Source: Chamaea fasciata (taxonomy: Eukaryota; Chordata; Aves; Passeriformes; Sylviidae). Taken from it: a stretch of 64,000 nucleotides of DNA. Numbering within the stretch: position 1 is the stretch's first letter; the number at the start of each line of letters is the position of its first letter. This document shows, one piece after another, positions 1 to 10,900 of this stretch. The notes beneath the pieces were generated by a model. The model did not search any database, was not told the origin of the DNA, and saw only the letters and a list, made by a program, of their open reading frames with translations. The stretch lies in contig JARCOQ010000016.1 in NCBI GenBank assembly GCA_029207755.1, positions 6,682,501 to 6,746,500 on the forward strand, written 5' to 3'. A program made the translations under genes and the position numbers.

Positions 1-59
1 GCGAGAGATGAAAAAAGCTGAGCCCTTCCCCTGGCCCTGAATAGCGGAGCCTATCAGAC

Positions 60-450
60 AATGGGAAGTTAACCAAACCCGGAACGGGAGCGCAGAGTTC
101 TGCCGCGGGGCGCTGCCGTTTTCCTACCAGTAATTGATGCAAAGTCTCTTTTGTGCTCTCAGAAAATCCCAGAAAGAAAAAGCGGGAGGTGAGAGGCAGA
201 CCGCGGGCAGCATCCAGCTCCTGGGCGGCCCTCCTCCGACATCTCCCTCCCAAACCTGAGCTGCACAGTCGGAGCAGTGGCCATCCGGCAGCATGTCGGG
301 GCCGAACCCCGTTAAATACCCCCGACAAAACGACAGCGGCGAAGTCGGCGCCTGACAGAGCTTTTAACCCCTGTCCGACGGAGCGCGTAAATCGCCCCGG
401 GCAGACAATGCATCTTTGCAGCTCGAGAGCGGCATTTCTCTCGGATGACC
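60..450. promoter_or_regulatory. CpG-dense block about 3 kb upstream of LFNG
   Basis: CpG dinucleotides are closely packed from about 80 to 445, then become sparse. The block contains an AATTGATGCAAAG stretch at 132-144, which loosely resembles a SOX/octamer composite, and ACAATG followed by TTTGCA at 405-420. A small CpG island, a distal promoter or an enhancer would all fit. No start codon or exon could be supported. Confidence 0.35.
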
Positions 451-625
451 TGAACACTTTATTACTGGGGATTTATTAACCATTTTTAGCAGCTCTGAGA
501 ACCTGGGAGCCTCTTAGGGACCACCTATTGAGTGCTGGGGTCAGGCTGCGAGCAGGGGCGATGCGGAGAGTTTAAACCAATTTAAACCGACCTAATACCG
601 GGATATGGTTGAAAAGGAGATGTCC

Positions 626-631
626 CACGTG
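626..631. promoter_or_regulatory. CACGTG E-box, distal
   Basis: A palindromic class B E-box within CCCACGTGC. bHLH factors of the HES/HEY, USF and CLOCK types bind this core. E-boxes and N-boxes are known to matter in the mouse Lfng clock promoter. Use of this particular site is inferred. Confidence 0.3.
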
Positions 632-1202
632 CAGCCCCAGCCCTGGGTTTGGTGCGGGGCTGAATCCAGCTACCTGTAGTGGAGAACTAGTCTGGAGTTT
701 CAGTGAAATTAATCTGAAGTGGGAATGATCATATCCTAGAGATTTGGGGGTTTTGAGCAGAATGTTCTGTCTGGGAAGCATCCCTGTGGAGTCATGCATT
801 GTAGAGAGCCACAGCGAGCCTCACCTCACATCTCGGTGGGGGCAGATATGGACTGTGCCCAAAAACGGGATCCTTTTTGGGAGAGGGAGTGAGATGTCTC
901 TCCTGGTCCAGCCTTGGGATCCCTTCTGCAGAGCAGTTTTGACACAACTCATCTCCCCTGCCCCTTGTATTTATGGGGCATGTGAATTTGTCTGGTCTTG
1001 GAGTCATCCAGGCTTTTTGTACCCAAAAAAATGTCTGAATGCCAGTGAACCAGGCACCAGACATTCTTGGGACCATCGTCCCCATGCCCACCTCCTGCTC
1101 CCTGCCCCTCAGGTGCCATTCTGTGCCCACTGTGGGACAAACAGGGTCACTGCTCACACTCCATCTTTTTCCCAGGGGAGACAGTGCCTCACTGCCGACA
1201 TC

Positions 1203-1208
1203 CACGTG
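1203..1208. promoter_or_regulatory. CACGTG E-box, middle
   Basis: The second CACGTG, inside the palindromic context CCACGTGG and followed at once by a CAGGTG E-box. It lies about 70 bp left of the first 28-bp repeat copy. Confidence 0.3.
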
Positions 1209-1275
1209 GCAGGTGAGGGCCGAGCCAGGAGGAGAGGCGCCTGGAGAGGAAGTCTGTGGGGATGCGGCCAGCGGC

Positions 1276-1303
1276 TGGACAATCCCGGAGGAGTCTTGTT
1301 CTG
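1276..1303 (+). repeat. 28-bp repeat, copy A
   Basis: The 28 bases match 2501-2528 at 27 of 28 positions; the one difference is the sixth base-pair region (AATCCC here, AGTCCC there). The match ends sharply on both sides. The core reads CCCGGAGGAGTCTTGTTCTG. I do not recognise it as a known transposon end. Confidence 0.8.
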
Positions 1304-2101
1304 GCAGGACAATGCTGCTGAAAGAACAGCTTCCCCTCTTGGCGGGCTTTGGGCGGCGGGACTGAGCCGAGTGGCAGACCCGGGATGGGTTACAGGCAGT
1401 GCTGGGAGCCTGAGATGGCCCTTGTGGTGGCAGCACAGCAGCTCCTCAAGCCCCTGCATCCCTGGGGGCCGGAGCACACAGATCCCAGCGCACACAGAGC
1501 CGGCATTGTCACTCGCCCCGCGGTGCCGGCCGGGACCCCAACATCTGGCCACAGCGCGTGTCCCCAGCCAGTGCCGGGGCTGCGGGAGTGGCAGAGCAGC
1601 TGGTCGGGGGAAAAGTGCCTTTCCTCCCCTTTTGGCTCCTGGAGAAAGGGGCTCTTTCTTCATTCAGGGTTTTGCTGCTCGGGCTTTTCAGCTGCCTCTC
1701 GAGCCGCGGTTGCTGTGCCATCGGGTTGGAGACAAAGGGCGCCCAAAAAAATAAAAGCAGATTGAGGCTGGAAGGCTGGGCAGCAATAGCGGGAAGTGGG
1801 GAGTGTGGGATTTGGGTTCCTGTGTTTGTACGGTCTAACTGCCTTTTTTTTCTTTTATTATGGGAGGCTTCTTTGGGAACCCAGGCCTGTCTCCAGATGT
1901 GGGCAATGCCCTGAAAAACCAAACCCCACAACCTCCCCGAGCATTTCTAGCCTGGCATCATGGTTCAAGTGCTGACCAGGAGAATGCATAGCCTAAAATC
2001 AAGAGGAGGCAAATGCTGGGGCTTGCCTGAGGAAGCAGTTTCCCTGCTTCATCCTGCCTGGTATTATGGTATTGTTTATCCAGTGCCAGAGATGAATGGA
2101 G

Positions 2102-2107
2102 CACGTG
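2102..2107. promoter_or_regulatory. CACGTG E-box, proximal
   Basis: The third CACGTG in the upstream region, in the context GCACGTGAC, the form preferred by USF-type factors. It lies about 1.1 kb before the LFNG promoter. Confidence 0.3.
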
Positions 2108-2500
2108 ACAGCAGGAAAAATGCAAGTTGGACAAGGTCCCTGCCCAAAAATGCAGCAGCCCCTGATTATGGCATTACATTGCAGCCCAGGCCCAAACCCA
2201 AATCCGCCTCCCTGTAGCAGCACACTCCCTGGGAAAGAAAACCCCAAGAGCTCACTGCTTGAAGAGACAGAGGCTAAGGGGGGAAAAGGCGCCAGGAAAA
2301 TACCAAGTTAGTGGCACATCCAGGACCAGATTTTAACCCAGTTTTCTCTTTCAGCGACCACTTCTCCCACTGTCTGGCTGGAAAAATGGTGTCTCATTTA
2401 ATAAACAATCATTATCATGATTAGTGATCACTGGGGGCAGGGGCAGGGGGCCACTTAGTACCTACGTAGCATTTATTTTCAGATATCCCACCACAGTGGT

Positions 2501-2528
2501 TGGACAGTCCCGGAGGAGTCTTGTTCTG
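2501..2528 (+). repeat. 28-bp repeat, copy B
   Basis: Partner of copy A at 1276-1303, in the same orientation, with starts 1,225 bp apart. Flanking bases are unrelated, so this is not the edge of a longer visible duplication. Confidence 0.8.
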
Positions 2529-3001
2529 TCCATCAGCTTCAAAGCATGGTGCTGTGCCTGGGACGAGGTTGGTCAAGTCTGGGAGCCTCTCCTGGTCTCC
2601 CTGAGGAAAGGATGAGAACAGTCACTCCTGGCTCCCTGCCCTCAGATTTACCCATCAGAACGGAGCTTGGTGGAAGTGAGAGGCCTGCAGTGGTTTTTTT
2701 GGGGGGGTTGGTGTGTTTGTTTTCAATTATGCTTTGCCTCAGAGGAGACTGATGGGACAATGCCCGGAGTTTGGTCAGGCTGGTCAGCTTTCTGGAAACC
2801 TCTTGGACAGGGCTGTGGGAACATCTCGGGGCAGGGCTTTGGACGGGGAACGCACCCGCTGCTGCCGACAGAGCAGCGAACGATATTCCCAGCGTGCTGG
2901 GGGCTACAGGGGACCAGAGAGTCCCCATCCCTGGGTATCAAGGGGAAGGGAGGAGGAGGAGGAGGCGCCGGGACCCTGCCCGCACCCAGCCGTGCGCTCC
3001 C

Positions 3002-3061
3002 GGAGATGCGCAAGGCAGAGCCCGGGACCGGGCAGGAGATGCGCAGGGCAGAGCCCGGGAC
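3002..3061 (+). repeat. Two-copy tandem repeat, 33-bp period
   Basis: A 27-bp unit at 3002-3028 recurs at 3035-3061 with one change (CAAGG versus CAGGG). It lies in the CpG island about 130 bp upstream of the likely core promoter. Confidence 0.85.
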
Positions 3062-3134
3062 GCGTGTAGGGGCTGTCGGGGAGGACGAGGGGGTCGGAGG
3101 GGCGCGGGCGGTCTGCGGGCAGGGCCGGGCGGTG

Positions 3135-3151
3135 CCCACGCCCCGCGTGGG
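3135..3151. promoter_or_regulatory. GC-rich inverted repeat, EGR-like
   Basis: CCCACGC and GCGTGGG are perfect 7-bp inverted arms around a CCC spacer. The right arm, followed by GCGG, resembles an EGR/KLF-type site. It lies about 40 bp upstream of the TTTAAA box. Confidence 0.4.
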
Positions 3152-3172
3152 GCGGCCCCGGCTCTGTCCCTC

Positions 3173-3200
3173 CCCGGGCGGGGCGGGCGCGGTTTAAAGG
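3173..3200 (+). promoter_or_regulatory. LFNG core promoter (GC boxes and TATA-like box)
   Basis: Overlapping GGGCGGGGCGGGC SP1-type GC boxes at 3178-3190 are followed by TTTAAA at 3193-3198. The start codon is at 3266, so transcription starting about 30 bp after the TTTAAA would leave a leader of roughly 40 nt. The start site is inferred, not seen. Confidence 0.55.
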
Positions 3201-3265
3201 CGGCGGCGCGGCGGGGGCCGGCGGTGGCGGCGGCGCGGAGAGGCGAGGAGCGGAGGGAAGGAAGG

Positions 3266-3661
3266 ATGCTGAAGAGCTGCGGGAGGAAGCTGCTCCTGTC
3301 CCTCGTGGGCTCCATGTTCACCTGCCTCCTGGTGCTCATGGTGGAGCCGCCGGGGAGGCCGGGGCTGGCCCGGGGGGAGGCCGGCGGGGCGCAGCGGGCG
3401 CTGCAGAGCCTGGGGGCGGCGGCGGCCGTGGCTCCCCCGGCGGCGCAGGGGCCGCCCGGGCTCCGCAGCTTCGCCGATTACTTCGGGCGGCTGAGCCGAG
3501 CGCGGCGGGAGCTGCCCCCCGCCCCGCCGAGCCCCCCGAGGCCGCCGGCCGAGGACATCTCCCCCCGCGATGTCTTCATCGCAGTCAAGACCACCAAGAA
3601 GTTTCACAAGGCGCGGCTAGAGCTGCTCCTCGACACCTGGATCTCCCGCAACCGCGACATG
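3266..3661 (+). CDS. LFNG: LFNG coding exon 1
   Basis: Encodes residues 1-132: the cytoplasmic tail, signal anchor, Ala/Pro-rich stem with the RARR processing site, and the first strand of the catalytic domain. It ends after a whole ATG codon (phase 0) at donor GTAAGG. Very GC-rich. Confidence 0.93.
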
Positions 3662-4902
3662 GTAAGGGATGGAGACGGGGCTGGTCCCCGCCGCTGGCCG
3701 GGATGGAGCGGCTCGGGGCGGGCTGGAGCCCACGCTTCTCCGCCGCGGTCCTGGCCCTTCGATCAGTGGGATCTGGGTGGTGCCCTGACCCTGCAAATAC
3801 CACCTCCCCATCCCTTTTCTCCCATATCGCTGAGCCGGGTGGTATTCCGAGGCTGGCCGGGCTGTTGTGCGGCCAGCTGTGTTCTCGGGAGGGTGAAATG
3901 CAGCGTTGCAGGGTGAGTGATGGAGAGAGCCTGACCTCGGCTCCCCACACTCAGAAGCCTCCCCAGACTCTGCTCTGGAGTCCTTTCCGCTGAGCACCTG
4001 CCATCGCAGAGCTGGTCTGAGTTGCTTTCCGCTGGTGAAACTGAGGCACGGTGTAGGGGTGCCCGTGATGCCGCAGTCCGGATCAGGCCCCTGAAGTCGT
4101 GCTGCTCAAAGGACACCCATTTTATCAGCCCAGGGCTGGGAGAGTGCCGGGATGTGCTGAAGCTCTCCGTCTCCTTGCAAGGGACTGGAGTGGCTGGGAG
4201 CTCTTGTGGGTCTGCACCGGCTCACTCACACCGGGGCAGTTCCAGCGAGTCTGGTTCCTGACCTTACTGATGTCCTGCCCAGGGTTCTGGCAGTCCCTTA
4301 CTCTGTCCATCAAGTACTGAAGCAAAATTCAAAAGGAAAAAAAAAAAAAAAAAGCAAAAAAAAAAAAAAAAAAAGCGAAAAGCTGTTTCCTTAGGAAATG
4401 TGCTTTGCCTTTTGCTCTTAAGACACTTTTTCTACACTTAGACAGCTTCCCAAAAGTAAGTTATGTCTGGTCCTAACCTTTTCTTCCTACTGTCTTCACG
4501 TGTTTCCTCCTGGGCTGGAACTCAGTTTCTTGCTTGCAAACTGTTTTCCTTGGAAATCTGTAGTGGCTGAGGGTGGAGGCCATGGGGGAAGGATTGACCT
4601 GCCCCTGCCCTCCTCACCCAAGTCTGCTGGACCTTGTGTGATCTTGGCTCCTGCACTGTACCCCAAGAATTATCTTGCTAATTTTTTTCCCCTGTGAATT
4701 GTGTTCTTTTTTTTTTTTTTCCTCTTTTTTTTTTTTTTTTCCTCAGGTTTCCTGGGCTTGGCAGTGGTTCTGCCACTTCTCCTTGGTCCAGTTATTTAAT
4801 GGAAACCTCTTTTATACTCTGCTGTCACTGCGAGGGGGTGGTGAGTGGTGGTGGAGTGAAACGCTCTTTGGGCACCTACAGATGATCCTGGGAATGGCTG
4901 CG

Positions 4903-4935
<33 letters not shown>

Positions 4936-7900
4936 CCCCTCCCTCTTGTGAGCTCCGGCTTTCTTCTAGGTTTTTTTTTTTGTTGTTGTTGTTGTGCTTC
5001 GTTTGTCCGTTTGGATTCCCAGAGCCCCAAGGCTCGGCTCTCACGCTGTCCCCCTGGGCAAGCTAACAAAGCCCCTTTTCTCCTGGCGCAGAGAAAAGGC
5101 TTCGCAGCCTCTTGTGTGGCACTTTCCATGGGAACGAGGGAGCCGGAGCCGGCCGTGTCCAGGTCAGGTTGCCTAGAGATGAGGGCCATGAAGCCAGGGG
5201 GGCCGCAGCCCGGCGAGGTGCCTGCCTGACAAGCCAAGCCGCTGAGTGACGGCTCTTGTACAGCACTTGAGGACAAGGAGCTGCCGAGAGAGCCGGAGGC
5301 AGCCCGAACTCCCGCGGGGCTGTGGGGACGCGAGGCAGAGGGGATGGATGGACGGGCGCTGCTGGAGAGGATTGGCTCTGCTCTTCCCACACCGAACTGT
5401 CCCTGGGAGGCCTTGAGGCACCCTGGGCTTCCCCAAACTTGGCATCAGGTTGGGCTTTTTTGCCTGCAGAGTGTGGGATTGGTGCTATGGGGCTCTTCTC
5501 TCTTGCTTCCCTGCAGTTCCTGCATCCCTTCCTTGCCTGCCCCCCTGGTTTCCATCCCAGGAGGGTGATTTGGTCAGGAGGGTGATTTGGTGGCAGCGGG
5601 GCACTGCCTTTGCTCAAACGTCTCTCTTGGTCTGAGTCAGGCCTGTCTCTGCTCATCCTCTCTCACTCTGGTTTCAGTAACGGTGCTCAGGCATGTGAGC
5701 TGCCTCACCAACGTGGGGAAGTTCCCGCCCAAGGGCTGAGAATCTCCCCTGCCTGATGCTGCGTCTGTTTCTCCTGACCTCCACTCACTCAAACCCCGGC
5801 CTCCCTCTGGCTGTTCCTTAGTCAGGCGGGAGGGATGCAGCCGCTGCTGAGAAGGGGTTAAATCCAGCAGGTAGCTCCTGCCTGGACCCTGGCAGATAGG
5901 GGGAACAGCCATTGTGTCCTTCCTTGGCTGGTCTTTGTTCTGCCCACAATTGTCCCTGTTTCCTGCCCTCTGTCACCTCCAAGACACTGCGAAGGGCACC
6001 CCCTTCTCCTTCCTGCCTCTCTGCACAGGGACAGCACATCCCTATTCCCTTATAAATCTCCTCTTTGGGTTGCACAATCCAGGCCAGACAAGCTGCTTTT
6101 GGAGGAGAGTTATGGGTTTTCCCTTCCTTGCTTTGGGGAGAGTTTCCAGCTGTCTCAGTGTCCTTAGGATGCTGAAGTGCGGGCTGGAGGAACTTTGCAC
6201 TTGAAAGGAAAGAAAGGGGGGAGGAAAATGGCCATTAAGCAGAAATCCTGGACAGGAGCGAGCCCAAATCCACTGCTTTCATGCCGAGTCGGGTGATTTC
6301 CAGCGGCAGAGTTGCCAAAGACACCTCCGCTGCCCCTGGGGTTACCCTGAAGGCGGCTGGGTGTCCCTGGGGCTCCCCGGAGGCATCCAGGCAGTTCGAC
6401 ACACGCCTCGGAGCCCGCCGGGGCTCCAGCCCGGGCCGCCGTCCCGGCAGCGTGGGATCCGCTGGCTGCCTCCCGCTCGGCGGCGCGGTAATTGCAGCCT
6501 TTGAAAAATTCCTGCTCTCGGGGCAAAGGGAACGGCTTCGCCTTCCAAAGAGCGCGCTGCTCCGATGGCGGCTCCCAAATTTCTCTAGCACCTTGGCCAG
6601 GGTCCCCACCCACACGCTGGAGTGCGCTGGCATGCGAGTCTCGCTTGCACTCCCACCAGAGCGGCTGAGAGCAGGGACTGCTCATCCCAAACCATCTCTG
6701 AGCGCAGCTGCCTCCCCCCAGCCCTGGGCTGTGTGCCAGGGCCTGCTGGGCACTGTCGAACTCGGATTGTGGGTGAGGGTCCCTCCCTGCTGTCCCCCGG
6801 GGCAGCCTGTGTGGGTTTAAGGGGTGGGGGCCCCTTAATTGCCTGTCCCAAACGATGCTGCTGTCCTTGCCCATAAAAGCCCTGGAGCCGGCGAGCGGCG
6901 CGTGGAGCACCAGGCGGGAGGGTGGGGGACCCTTGCCACACAATGAGCTCATTGTTTTTGAGGAGGTTATTAAAAAATTATAGCATTTAAAATTACAGTG
7001 GAGGATTCTTCCTCTTGCTGGAAGGAGCAGGGGGAGGAAGGGCCCGAAGCCCTGCAAGCCCCTTCCCTGCCCTTGCAGGTCCCAGCCCTGGGATCCTGTG
7101 CCAGCACAGGCCTGCCCCCGGTCCTGGGGAAAGCCACCACCATGGATCAGGGCTGCTGCCATCGTGGCACGCTGCCATTGCAGGGACATCACACTGCCCC
7201 CAACTTGTTGAAGAGGGGTGGAGATTTTCCCCCCTAAACCCCGAGGCTGGAGGGCAAATAACATTTGCTGCGGGGGACACAAAGCTGGACAGCTCTGGCA
7301 GCATCCTGATCTGCTCCAGAGCCCCTCACTCAGCTGGAGACTGAGGCCCCCCCAACCAGCACTTCTTTGCTGCCTCCTTTCCTCTGCACCCAAGTGGGGT
7401 GGCTGTGAAAAGGGTGCTGGAGTGTTCCATCCTGTCTCAGCATGGGGAAGTGTGATGTGGCACGGGGTCAGGATTTGTGCGCTGCAGGGTCACGGGGTGC
7501 CTGCCTGGCCGAGGTTCCCCTTTTGGTGTTTGGGCTGGTGGCAGGCATGGGCTATGCTGAGAGTGTGTCACCCTAGGAAGTGACAGAACCACTCGGCCAG
7601 GCAGCACAGAGAGGGCCATGGTGACCTCGGGGTGGCCCTGGCTGGTGGGACACCTTGTGCAGCACCCAGCCATGAGCAACCCGTGAGCTCTACCGTGGAG
7701 GGGAAATGAGTCACCCTGAAAGGAGAAATGAAGGGGACGCAAAAAAAAAGGAGAAAAAAAAAAAAAGAATTTAAAAAAAAAAAAAAAAAGAGCCCTCCCC
7801 AAGGGCGAGGAGGAGGCAGTGGGGGCTGCCGGCGGCTGCTTGGCTCCTGGTGGGGGTTGAGCCCATTCTGGCCACGGGGATCCCGGGTGCCGCTCAGTCC

Positions 7901-10900
7901 CGGCCGCGGGGCCGTGCATTGTGCGGGGCTGCGAGGAGCGCTGGCAGCTATTGTTCGGGAGGGATTTGGCATCCTGTGTTTCTTGAAGCTGCAGTTCTGA
8001 GAACAATGAGGTTTCCTGCAGGGGCTGAGGGGGAGGGGAGGGGGGCAGCGGGGCCTTCCTCTCTTGCACCCTGCAGGAAAAATTACTGCAGGGGGGTCCA
8101 AGAGGTCCTTGCACCCCTCGGTGCCGTGGCTGGCACAGGGGCCAAGTGGGAGAGAGGTGCGTGTAAGGGCTGGAAATACTTGCTGACCCTGCTGGGTCCA
8201 GAGGTGGTGGTTTGTAGGTGACAGCTCAGGGATGTTGGCTGCAGTGTCCACTTGCACCACTACAAACTGCATGCTGTCCTCACGTCTGGCATCCCACATG
8301 GGAGATGCCAAAGGTGGATTCATGTTTTTTACTTGTTCTCATCCTTTCCTGGCCTGTCTCCTCCTGGGCTTGGCTGTCATCTCTGCTCCTCTCCCCTGCA
8401 GCCCCAGGTGAAGGGCCATGCAGGCAGGGTGCAGCTCCCTTCCAAGAAACACAAAGTAATTACAAAATTAATTTTAAAAATGAAGCCTTTAATTTCGTTT
8501 TAATCCAATGTCATGGTGGGGTTGGGAGGGATGTAGGAGACCTGTGAAGTGCCAGTAGGTGCCCACATGGGGTGACTTGCAGCTGTGTGCCCCTGTCCCA
8601 GGCCCTGAGGTGCCACCTGGTCCACAAGCACCAGGAATATTACAGGGATGTGTGTGGGGAGAGGCCGAGGGGAGATGCCTCGGTAGGATGAAAGCTTTCA
8701 GTGCAGGCGAGTAATAAACAATTGTCCCTGTGGTCTATTTATAGAGGCTGAGTGCAGGATTAGTTGTGGGGTTATTTTTGGAGCAGCTGAAGGCAGTTGC
8801 TGGACGGCGCTTCTGAGCTAATCAAGCAAACATTTTGTGTCTCGCCTGTGCGCAGGCTGTGTGTCCCCTGGCCCCCTCCAGCGAGGCTGAAACCTGGGCT
8901 GGAGTGCCAACCCCCCTGTGGGATGGGGTTGTCTCGGGAATCCTTGGATGCTGTCCTGATGCTCTGGCTCCATTTGTACCCCAAGCAGTTGCCTGACCCC
9001 TCCCTGAGCACCTGGGAGAAATGGGGACCGGCAGCTGTACCCCGAGTTGGGTGGGGGTGACACCCCCTCCTCTACACACAGCACTGACCTTGTGTCATCT
9101 CCATGTGTCCATGGAGACACAGCAACCACGGGTGTCCTTGGCCCTGCAGCTGATGGGTCCCCGTCCCCCAGCTGTCCCCTCCTCACCGGTGCTTCCCCAT
9201 CCCCTTTGCTCAGCGCCTTCCTGACCTCTGGCCCTCCCCACAAGGCAGGCTGCACGGCAGGCTGTGCATTTGTGAGAACTTGCCTTCCCACCTCCTCCAT
9301 CATTTTTCCCCCTCCACTTTTTCTTTTCTCCTTTTCAAGCCCCAAAGGTCACTTGTAGCCCCGTCCCCTCCCATTGAGCCTCTCTGCAGCTCCGGGCTCT
9401 CCCCACCAGCCCCGGCTGGGGACCTGAGCAAACAGGGCCGGGTTAACCAGTGCAGCTGTATGCTAATGTCTGCTGCCCGCTTAACTCTCCTCACTGAGTA
9501 AAGTCAACCCCACTATTGTACCCAGCTCCTCAAACAAGCCACAAAACCCCAGCGCGTTCCCGGGGCCGGCTGCGGGGTGGCACCCAATTTCCAGCTCACT
9601 TGTAATTCATCATCCCCAGCGCTCCATCGTCCCCACTCTGCTGCCTCCTGCCTTCCCCCCCCAGCCCCTTTTGTCTTTCTTCCTTTGCCCTTTTGTGCAC
9701 GTCTGGTTTTTAATAGCGCTTGGCAGCTGGTTGTGGTTTCTCTCCTCCAGCTTTGTTTGCTGCCCGCTGATTGATGGCGATGCCTTTCCCACCCCCTGCT
9801 CTCTCCTCCTGCTTCTCGTCCTTCCCCAAATCCCAGGCCCAGAGCAGCTCCTCCAGTCCTCCTTCCTGGGTGACATATGCCAGGAATTAGCTGTGTAAAT
9901 AGAGGAGTGCAGCCGGGGCAGGCAGCTCAGGGGCCCGGGGAGGAGGTCGGGTGCTGCCTGGCACCGTGGGATTGTGCTGGGATGGTGCAGCGGGGGACCG
10001 TCCCCTCCTCAGGGCTGGCGAGTGGCACTCACTGGCCCCATCTCAGCCCCCTCGGGTAGGACGCAGGAGCAGAGAGGAGTCGTGGAGCCATTGTGCAAGT
10101 GGCCAAGGACAGCCACGTGCTGTTGACACAGGTGGGGACGCGGTTGGGAGCCGGCGCCACAGGCAAACACACCTGCCTGGGCGGCTGCCCCGGCACCCCC
10201 GGCCACACGCGCCGGCTCAAGGCTGAAATCCCTGCTCAGATCAGGCCGCCCTCTGCACCTGCTCCCCTCCGTGCCCCCGCCTCCCCTTGTGCTGGGGACA
10301 GCCCCTGTGGCCCCCAAAATCTCCCTGCCAGCTGCTGCCCCATGCATAAGGGAAGAGGAAGGGGATGCTCTGTGCGGGGGCTGGGGTTTGCTCCCAGGGG
10401 AGCTCAGCATCCTTCTCGGTCTGAAGCCAGGTGTGTTGTGTGGGTGCCCGGCTCTCCAGTGCCACTTGGGGTTTTGGCAAGGGGGAAGAAGTAACCACCA
10501 GCGTCCTGGAGGAACTATTCCCAGGGGTGCTGTGTCACACCCAGAGCCACATGGTCTCAGCCCCTCGGTCCTCAGAGGTGCCTCGTCTTCTCTTTCAGAC
10601 CTTCATCTTCACTGACGGGGAGGATGAGGAGCTGAAGAAGCAAGCACGTGAGTCTGTGGCTCTTGTTCCTTTGTGTGTGTGACCTGGCCAGGTGCCCTGA
10701 AAAGCTCCCACCTGCGGAGCTTGGTTGGTGTGGGCCCTGTCCTGGGAACTCTGAAAAAGCCCTTGGCACAGGAACCTGGCTTGAGAATGACACAAATTGT
10801 TTCACTGATAATGCTTAAAGCATCCTCTGCCTGGGAGCCCCATCTGGGGACAGGTTTACTTCCCAGTCAGCCCAGCCCATCCCCTGCATGGTGCTGCTGG

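Larger units (their letters stand above)
1..3172. other. LFNG upstream intergenic/regulatory region
   Basis: No gene is convincing here on either strand. The sequence is GC-rich, so long open frames arise by chance, but none shows a recognisable family or splice-consistent structure. The stretch holds a CpG-dense block near the left edge, three CACGTG E-boxes, two copies of a 28-bp sequence and, at its right end, the CpG island that runs into LFNG exon 1. Because LFNG starts at 3266 on the plus strand, this is its likely proximal regulatory DNA. That role is inferred from position. Confidence 0.6.
2980..3720. promoter_or_regulatory. CpG island of LFNG
   Basis: CpG density is very high from about 2,980 across the promoter and exon 1, and falls away in early intron 1. 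This is typical of a broadly expressed developmental gene. The boundaries are by eye. Confidence 0.75.
3662..10598 (+). other. LFNG: LFNG intron 1
   Basis: A 6.9 kb intron with donor GTAAGG and acceptor CTCTTTCAG. It holds A/T homopolymer tracts (about 4339-4376, 4708-4742, 4903-4936, 7740-7790), a 17-bp perfect tandem duplication at 5558-5591 and two compact AT-rich islands with transcription-factor-like motifs (6940-6990 and 8445-8510). There is also a SOX/RUNX/MEF2 motif cluster near 8718-8744. No other gene is supported, including the long open frame on the minus strand at 6164-7393. Confidence 0.85.

Noticed and set aside
129..186. Small exon-like stretch bounded by CTCTCAG and GTGAG
   Set aside because: Splice-like ends can arise by chance and no partner exon or frame could be linked.
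744..1754. 336-codon plus-strand open frame upstream of LFNG
   Set aside because: Overlapped by long open frames on the other strand, no recognisable domain, composition as expected for GC-rich noncoding DNA.
2918..2942. CR1-like fragment (GAGTCCCCATCCCTGG)
   Set aside because: Only about 16 bp resemble a CR1 segment, with no further match on either side.
1..3000. GRIFIN (galectin-related), a neighbour of LFNG in mammals
   Set aside because: No galectin-like strand pattern or exon was seen on either strand.
4700..4942. T-rich tracts as a possible retroposon
   Set aside because: No body, tail polarity or flanking duplication; better explained as homopolymer runs.
6164..7393. 409-codon open frame on the minus strand within LFNG intron 1
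   Set aside because: The region is GC-rich, which lowers stop frequency. The translation is low-complexity, Pro/Gly/Ser-rich and matches no family I know, and other frames are open in the same place.
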